Below are positions 30,121-34,354 of a stretch of DNA of 34,354 nt, in pieces; position 1 is the first letter of the stretch; every line of letters starts with the position of its first letter. A program made the translations under genes and the position numbers. Origin of the DNA: Gemmatimonadota bacterium (GTDB taxonomy: Bacteria > Gemmatimonadota > Gemmatimonadetes > Gemmatimonadales > GWC2-71-9); contig QHTP01000035.1 in the NCBI GenBank assembly GCA_003220855.1, forward strand, positions 1-34,354, written 5' to 3'. A model generated the notes under the pieces. That model ran no database searches and was not told where the DNA came from. It worked only from the letters and a program-made list of their open reading frames with translations.

Positions 30121-31370
30121 CGGATCGCGGGGGGTTCGCCGCGCTGGACCCCTGCGTGCATTGCGGTTTTTGCCTCCAGGCGTGCCCCACCTTTCTCGCG
30201 ACGGGCGACGAAGCCGACAGCCCGCGCGGTCGCATCGAGCTGATGCGCGCGCTCGAGGCGGGCGAGCTCGCCCCGGACGACCCCACCCTCGCGCTGCATC
30301 TCGATCGTTGCCTCGGGTGCCGGGGCTGCGAGCCCGTCTGTCCCTCGGGCGTGGGCTACGGCCGTGGGCTCGCGACAGCCCGGGCGCTGATCACGGCTCG
30401 CCGGGGCGTACCGCCGCTCGCGCGCCTCGCCCTCGGGGCGATGACGGGCGCAGGCGTGTCGCGGGTGGTGTACGCCCTGGCGCGGGCGCTGCGAACGACG
30501 GGCATCCCCCGCTGGCTCGCGGGTTGGGGGCGGTTCCGGTTCGCGATGGGGATGCTCGCGGCGACAAAGCCAGTGCGGAATGCAAAATCCGCAATGCGGA
30601 ATCGAGGCTCGCCCGTCAATTCCGCATTCCGCACTCCGCATTCCGCATTGACCCCCGTCAGTCTGTTCCGCGGATGCGTCATGGACGGCCTCTTCTCCCA
30701 CGTGCACGACGCCACCATCCGCACGCTCGAGGTGAACGGGTACTCGGTGCGTGAAGTGCCGGAGCAGGTGTGCTGCGGCGCGCTGCACGAGCACGCCGGG
30801 CTCGAGCCGGACGCGCGCCGCCTCGCCCGGCTCAACATCGCCGTCTTCGGGGACGGGGACGAGCCGATCGTCGTGAACAGCGCCGGTTGCGGCGCGATGC
30901 TCAAGGAGTACGGCCACCTGCTCGACGGGGACGGCGCCCCGTTCGCCGCCCGCGTCAGAGACGTCACCGAGCTGCTCGCCGCGCGGGGGCCGCGGCCGGG
31001 CGCGCCGATCGACGCCACCGTCGCCTACGATCCCCCCTGCCACTTGCTGCACGCGCAGCGCATCGCCGAGCCTCCCGAGCGGGTGCTGGGGGCCATTCCG
31101 GTGCTGCGGCTCGTCAAGACGCCGGACGCCGCGCAATGCTGTGGCAGCGCGGGGCTGTTCACGCTGCTCGAGCCCGCGATGTCTCGCGCGGTGCTGGCGC
31201 CCAAGCTCGAGACGCTCGCCGAGGCCAGGCCGCAGGTGGTCGCGACCGGCAATCCCGGGTGCCTGATGCAGCTCGGCGCCGGGCTCGCGGCCGCCGGCAT
31301 TCGCGCGGTCGCGCGTCATCCCGTGGAGCTGCTCGACGAGTCGTACGCCGCCGCGGGGTATTATGCTTGA
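30117..31370 (+). CDS. glcF: Glycolate oxidase iron-sulfur subunit GlcF, with in-frame palindromic element
   Basis: GlcF passes electrons from the flavin subunits to the membrane quinone pool. The 417-residue product has two [4Fe-4S] motifs, C13-x2-C16-x2-C19-x3-C23 and C65-x2-C68-x2-C71-x3-C75. Two CCG domains follow: LFRGCVMDGLF...VCCGALHEHAGL, and YDPPCHLLHAQRI...QCCGSAGLF. Between the ferredoxin part and the first CCG domain, residues about 152-178 (PVRNAKSAMRNRGSPVNSAF and onward) are encoded by an 80-bp palindromic heptamer element that keeps the frame. This is a linker region in the family, so activity is probably kept. The start overlaps glcE. Confidence 0.94.
   Translation: MTDRGGFAALDPCVHCGFCLQACPTFLATGDEADSPRGRIELMRALEAGELAPDDPTLALHLDRCLGCRGCEPVCPSGVGYGRGLATARALITARRGVPPLARLALGAMTGAGVSRVVYALARALRTTGIPRWLAGWGRFRFAMGMLAATKPVRNAKSAMRNRGSPVNSAFRTPHSALTPVSLFRGCVMDGLFSHVHDATIRTLEVNGYSVREVPEQVCCGALHEHAGLEPDARRLARLNIAVFGDGDEPIVVNSAGCGAMLKEYGHLLDGDGAPFAARVRDVTELLAARGPRPGAPIDATVAYDPPCHLLHAQRIAEPPERVLGAIPVLRLVKTPDAAQCCGSAGLFTLLEPAMSRAVLAPKLETLAEARPQVVATGNPGCLMQLGAGLAAAGIRAVARHPVELLDESYAAAGYYA
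30571..30650. repeat. Palindromic heptamer element inside glcF
   Basis: Arms 30571-30602 and 30619-30650 (32 bases each) pair at 26 of 32 positions around a 16-base loop. The right arm is tandem ATTCCGC/ACTCCGC units, period 7. It is in frame and stop-free within glcF, and its peptide aligns without gaps to that of the glcD element. Confidence 0.88.
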
Positions 31371-31376
31371 AGGACG

Positions 31377-32051
31377 ATGACGGAAGCACTGCTGTTCGAC
31401 TACAACGGCGTGATCACTGACGATGAAGAGCAGCACCGGGCGACGTTCGCCGAGCTGCTCGCCGAGGCGGGGATCGCGCTCAGCCGCGACCAGTACTACG
31501 CCGATTATCTGGGGTGCGACGACCGCACCTCGTTCCTGCACGCGTTCCGCCGCGCCGGCAAGCCGCTCGACTCCGTCATGTTGGAAACGCTCGTCGCCCG
31601 GAAATCCCAGGCCTACGCACGGCTGACCGGGACGGCCCCCGCGCTGGTGCCGGGGGCGGCCGCGTTCGTGCGTGCGGCGAGCGGCCGGTTTCGCATCGGG
31701 CTCGTGTCGGGAGCCCAGCGGCGTGAAATCGAGCCGGCGCTCGCCGCCGCGGGGCTGGCCGACTGTTTCGAGGTGATCGTCGCCGGCGAGGACGTTCCCC
31801 GCTGCAAGCCCGACCCGGCCGGTTATCTGGCCGCCCGTACGGCCCTCGCCCGGGACCGGCCGCTCGAGCGGCGCCGCTGCGTGGTGATCGAAGACTCGCT
31901 CGCCGGCCTGCGCGCCGCGCGCGCCGCCGGGATGCGCTGCGTGATGCTCACGACCAGCCATTCCGCCGCTGCGCTCGCCGCCGCCGATCTGGTGTGGTCC
32001 TCGTTCGCCGGACATGATCCGGCGGAGCTGGCCACGCTGGGGGACGCATGA
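31377..32051 (+). CDS. HAD-like protein with Asp-to-Asn change in motif I
   Basis: The 224-residue protein has the fold and cap of the beta-phosphoglucomutase/phosphoglycolate phosphatase group of HAD hydrolases. Motif I is LFDYNGVITD, so the nucleophile D8 is present but the general acid/base Asp two residues later is N10. Motif II (LVSGAQ), the lysine of motif III (RCKPDPAGYL) and motif IV (VVIEDSLAGLRAA) look intact. It follows glcF by 6 bases, with AAGGA overlapping the glcF stop as ribosome site, and overlaps the next gene by 4. Next to glycolate oxidase a phosphoglycolate phosphatase would make sense as the source of glycolate. The N10 change leaves catalysis and substrate uncertain. 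Confidence 0.85.
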   Translation: MTEALLFDYNGVITDDEEQHRATFAELLAEAGIALSRDQYYADYLGCDDRTSFLHAFRRAGKPLDSVMLETLVARKSQAYARLTGTAPALVPGAAAFVRAASGRFRIGLVSGAQRREIEPALAAAGLADCFEVIVAGEDVPRCKPDPAGYLAARTALARDRPLERRRCVVIEDSLAGLRAARAAGMRCVMLTTSHSAAALAAADLVWSSFAGHDPAELATLGDA

Positions 32052-33097
32052 CGGGACCGGCCGCCCCCACTCCGCCCCCCGTCGCCCGCCTCGAGCCCGG
32101 CAGCGTCTCGCCCGCGCTCGTCACGGCGCTCTACACCGGCACCGTGCTGTCGCGCGCCGACGCCGCGCTGCTCACGCTCACGGGGCCCGGAGCCGTGACG
32201 TGCGCTCAGGGGCTCCTGACCAACGACCTGGAGCAGGCGGGGGACGGCGCGTTCGTGTACGGCGCGCTCCTCACCCCGAAGGGGATGATCGTCGTGGATG
32301 CCTGGGCGGCGCGACTAGGCGCCACGGTCGGCTTCACGGTGCCGGGCGACGGGCGCGATCGCGCCGTGGCGATCTTCACACGCTCCGTACCTCCCCGCCT
32401 GGCCCGACTGCACGATCACGTGGCGGAAATGGCCATCTACCGGCTGGCGGGCCCGCGCGCGTTCGCGGCCGCCGTGGCGGCCGGCCTCGAGGTGCCGCCT
32501 GCGCCCGGACGCGTCCTCCAGAACGCGGGCGACATCCTCACGGCCCGCGCCACCGATCCGGCGCCCTTCGCCCTCCAGCTCACGGTGCCCGTGGAGCAAG
32601 GCGAGCTGCTCGCCGGTCGGCTCGCGGCTGCGGGAGCGGTCGAGGCCGACCCTGCCATGCTCGAGCTGGCGCGCATCCTGGCGGGATGGCCGCGCCTCGG
32701 CGCCGAAGTGGACGAGAAAACGATCCCGCAGGAAGTCCGCTTCGATGAAATCGGGGGCGTCTCTTACACGAAAGGCTGCTACACCGGGCAGGAGACGGTG
32801 GCGCGGCTGCATTTTCGCGGGCACGCGAATCGCCAGCTGCGGGGCCTCTTGTTCGATCCGGAACCCCCGGCGGCTCCGGCCCAGGGGTGGACCGCCGTCG
32901 TGCATCTCGACCACGACGTGGGCCGGGTGACGAGCCTGGCCTTCGTGCCGGAGGCGGGCGTGTCGGGCGCGGGACGCTGGATCGGGTTGGCGGTCATCCG
33001 CCGCGAGGTCGCGCCGGGCGCGATGGTGCGTGCGGCGGGCCGCGACGCTCGCGTCGTCGACCTCCCCTTCGCCTTCCCCGTCTCCGCGCCGGCATGA
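32048..33097 (+). CDS. ygfZ: YgfZ/GcvT-like folate-binding protein (iron-sulfur cluster maturation)
   Basis: YgfZ proteins bind tetrahydrofolate and help assemble or repair certain [4Fe-4S] proteins. The 349-residue product has a GcvT-type body (LLTLTGPGAVTCAQGLLTNDL; GALLTPKGMIVVDAW). The defining YgfZ motif is KGCYTGQE at 242-249, with C244 the conserved cysteine, followed by a C-terminal barrel (RQLRGLLFD...). It lacks the full length and substrate motifs of the aminomethyltransferase GcvT. The start overlaps the HAD gene and the stop overlaps the SDR gene (ATGA in both). Placement in the same operon as GlcF, which carries iron-sulfur clusters, fits a maturation role; that link is inference. 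Confidence 0.92.
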   Translation: MTGPAAPTPPPVARLEPGSVSPALVTALYTGTVLSRADAALLTLTGPGAVTCAQGLLTNDLEQAGDGAFVYGALLTPKGMIVVDAWAARLGATVGFTVPGDGRDRAVAIFTRSVPPRLARLHDHVAEMAIYRLAGPRAFAAAVAAGLEVPPAPGRVLQNAGDILTARATDPAPFALQLTVPVEQGELLAGRLAAAGAVEADPAMLELARILAGWPRLGAEVDEKTIPQEVRFDEIGGVSYTKGCYTGQETVARLHFRGHANRQLRGLLFDPEPPAAPAQGWTAVVHLDHDVGRVTSLAFVPEAGVSGAGRWIGLAVIRREVAPGAMVRAAGRDARVVDLPFAFPVSAPA

Positions 33098-34080
33098 CCG
33101 TGCTCGTCACCGGCGCCAGCGGCCTCGTGGGCAGCCACGTGGTCGAGGCGCTGGTGCGCGGGGGTGAGCAGGTGCGTGCGCTGGTGCGGCCCGCCAGCCG
33201 GGACGCGGTCGTGCGCCTCGGCGCCGAGCCGGTCGCGGGAGACGTGACCGATGCCGCAGCGTGGGAGGCCGCGGCGCGCGGTGCGCGCGCCATCGTGCAC
33301 GCCGCCGCGATCGTCCAGCGGCGGGCGTCGTGGGATCAGTACGTGGCGGCGAACGTCGACGCCACCCGGCTCGCTGTCGCCGCCGCGCGAGCCGCCGGCG
33401 CGCGATTGGTCCACATCTCGTCCGTCGCCGTGTACGGCGGCACCGCGGCCTATCCCATCACGCGTGAGCGCCGCGGCGAAGACTATCCGTTCCAGCCCAT
33501 CCCCGATCACGACTTCTACGGTCGCACCAAGCGTATGGCGGAAGCCGTCGTATCCGACGCGGCAGAGCGGCGGGAGGTCGACGCCGTGGCGTTGCGCCCG
33601 ACGGTGATCTACGGAGAGCGGGACCGGATGTTCACGCCGCGTGTGATCCGGGTCCTCCGGCTGCCGGTGGTGCCGCGGATCGGGGCCGGCACGAACCGCC
33701 TGGCGTGCGTGTACGCGGGCAACGTGGCCGCGGCCGTGCTCGCGGCGCTGGCCGCAGGGAATCGCGGATTCCGCGCCTACAACGTGACGAGCGACGGGCC
33801 CCCCGCGCTGTCGCAACGTGAGTTTTTCGCCGCCTTCGCGGCGGCGCTGGGCCGCCCCTACCGGCCGCTGCCGATCCCCGCGGCGCTCGCGGCAACCGTG
33901 GCCGCACTCCTCACCGCCCGCCGGCTCGCCGGCGCGGCCGTGTCGTTCCTGAGCGGCGACAATCCGTACAGCGACTCGGCGGTCCGCGCCGACCTGGGCT
34001 GGCGTCCCGCCACATCCGCTCCGGCCGCGATCGCGCGCACCGTGGCCTGGTTCGTCGCAAACGAAAAGCCCGGGCGCTAG
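33094..34080 (+). CDS. NAD(P)-dependent epimerase/dehydratase (extended SDR)
   Basis: From ATG 33094 the product is 328 residues. It has a Rossmann start VLVTGASGLVGSHV (G7, G10, G13), DVTD near 50 for adenine contact, IVHAAA, and the catalytic set S109/S110 in HISSVAVYG with Y142 and K146 in YGRTK. RPTVIYGERD and a C-terminal DLGWRP block are typical of extended SDRs. The closest general type is the sugar-nucleotide epimerase / 3-beta-hydroxysteroid dehydrogenase-like group; the substrate cannot be named. The track ORF starts inside ygfZ and is too long. It is the last gene of the glc operon. Its stop lies within a hairpin that serves the opposite strand. Confidence 0.9.
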   Translation: MTVLVTGASGLVGSHVVEALVRGGEQVRALVRPASRDAVVRLGAEPVAGDVTDAAAWEAAARGARAIVHAAAIVQRRASWDQYVAANVDATRLAVAAARAAGARLVHISSVAVYGGTAAYPITRERRGEDYPFQPIPDHDFYGRTKRMAEAVVSDAAERREVDAVALRPTVIYGERDRMFTPRVIRVLRLPVVPRIGAGTNRLACVYAGNVAAAVLAALAAGNRGFRAYNVTSDGPPALSQREFFAAFAAALGRPYRPLPIPAALAATVAALLTARRLAGAAVSFLSGDNPYSDSAVRADLGWRPATSAPAAIARTVAWFVANEKPGR

Positions 34081-34088
34081 TCCCGGGC
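34068..34088 (-). terminator. Hairpin terminator for the minus-strand lipoprotein gene
   Basis: GCCCGGG (34068-34074) and CCCGGGC (34082-34088) form a perfect 7-bp stem with a 7-base loop. On the minus strand it is followed by TTTTCGTTT, as in a rho-independent terminator. On the plus strand no T-run follows. The hairpin spans the SDR stop codon. Confidence 0.65.
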
Positions 34089-34114
34089 ATCGTCACTGAT
34101 CGGAGCGGAGCCGC

Positions 34115-34354
34115 TTACGGCTTCTTCTTCGCGGCCGGCTTCGCTGCGGGCTTGGCAGCGGGGGCCGCCATCTTCTTCGCCGTGTCGGCCATCATCATGT
34201 GCTTGGACGTGTCGGCCATCGGCATCTGCATTTTCGACGTGTCGCTGCTCATCTGCATCATGTTGTGGGACGTGTCTGCGGCGGCCGCGGCGGGCTTCTG
34301 CTCGGCCTTCTGACACGCGCCCATCGCCACCACGGCGAGGACCATTGCGAGACG
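34115..34354 (-). CDS. Met-rich repeat lipoprotein, start outside or near the window edge
   Basis: The frame ends at TAA 34115-34117 and is open to the window edge; ATG 34345 gives 76 residues but the true start may lie beyond 34354. A hydrophobic segment ends at a lipobox-like MGAC followed by QKAEQKP, so it is probably lipidated and exported. The mature part contains degenerate repeats of 9-11 residues beginning DTSK/DTSH/DTAK and rich in Met and His (DTSHNMMQMSS, DTSKMQMPMA, DTSKHMMMA). It ends in an Ala/Lys/Pro tail (AAKPAAKPAAKKKP). Met/His-rich exported proteins often bind copper, but no known family is recognised. A terminator hairpin follows. Confidence 0.6.
   Translation of the reverse strand, partial: RLAMVLAVVAMGACQKAEQKPAAAAADTSHNMMQMSSDTSKMQMPMADTSKHMMMADTAKKMAAPAAKPAAKPAAKKKP

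Noticed and set aside
30571-30650. Possible CRISPR repeat or IS end in the glcF palindrome
   Set aside because: There are no spacers, no regular repeat-spacer spacing, no transposase and no clear target duplication. The period is 7 bases and the frame is kept, which fits a short palindromic element better.
30027-32015. 662-residue minus-strand ORF opposite glcF and the HAD gene
   Set aside because: Low-complexity Arg/Gly/Pro/His composition. The plus strand has the Fe-S and CCG motifs. It stays open partly because the heptamer element has no stops.
34077-34316. 79-residue minus-strand ORF at the right edge
   Set aside because: It is an off-frame shadow of the Met-rich lipoprotein, which has a hydrophobic leader and lipobox in its own frame.

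Overview
The window looks like a chromosomal piece of a very GC-rich, diderm (Gram-negative-type) bacterium. It holds an Omp85/BamA-like protein, a TamB-like protein, Lgt and several lipoprotein or signal-peptide proteins. The primary-type sigma factor is short and lacks region 1.1, as is usual in the FCB superphylum. Together with the GC content and tightly overlapped operons I lean towards Gemmatimonadota or a close relative; this is inference, not proof. I see no rRNA, tRNA, CRISPR array, transposase or phage gene. Apart from one 278-bp spacer, the gaps between genes are short.

Layout. (1) 1-3053, plus strand: the 3' end of a TlpA/ResA-like thioredoxin, a heptamer tandem repeat, a CdaR/YbbR-like protein, tsaD and lgt, overlapped end to start. 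(2) 3061-9621, minus strand: an operon read right to left: P1-family peptidase, SH3-NlpC/P60 hydrolase, HAD phosphatase, CYTH protein, a membrane-anchored hypothetical protein, acpS, and a di-haem cytochrome c/FTR1 iron permease fusion with its own promoter. (3) 9679-10299, plus strand: a stand-alone response regulator. (4) 10296-19295, minus strand: an envelope operon of Omp85, a TamB-like giant, a diacylglycerol-kinase-like lipid kinase, an NtrC-type sigma-54 activator and a small zinc-ribbon protein. (5) 19369-23319, plus strand: a peptide-type ABC binding protein, a single DppB permease and a PBP4-type carboxypeptidase. (6) 23395-24417, minus strand: a ferredoxin/flavodoxin-NADP reductase-like protein. 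(7) 24466-26114, plus strand: a cobalamin adenosyltransferase and aroB. (8) 26115-26392: a comparatively AT-rich spacer with several DnaA-box-like words and a good promoter, then the sigma factor. (9) 27413-34080, plus strand: glcD-glcE-glcF, a HAD protein, a YgfZ-like protein and an extended SDR, nearly all with 4-base ATGA overlaps. (10) The right edge holds a Met-rich lipoprotein on the minus strand.

The most interesting signal is a pair of about 80-bp imperfect palindromes built from 7-bp units (GCGGAAC or GCGGAAT). They lie in frame inside two neighbouring genes, glcD (C-terminal tail) and glcF (an interdomain linker). The two encoded peptides align without gaps in the same phase and orientation. 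A 7-bp unit reads through all three phases in 21 bases, so these arrays are stop-free in every frame. They resemble protein-coding palindromic elements such as those of Rickettsia. A different 7-bp unit, ATGAGAG, which carries both a stop and a start, makes up the resA-like/cdaR gene junction. Other notable points are overlapping divergent promoters in front of the Omp85 gene, a nested inverted repeat with a near-leaderless promoter in front of glcD, and a HAD protein with an Asp-to-Asn change in motif I.
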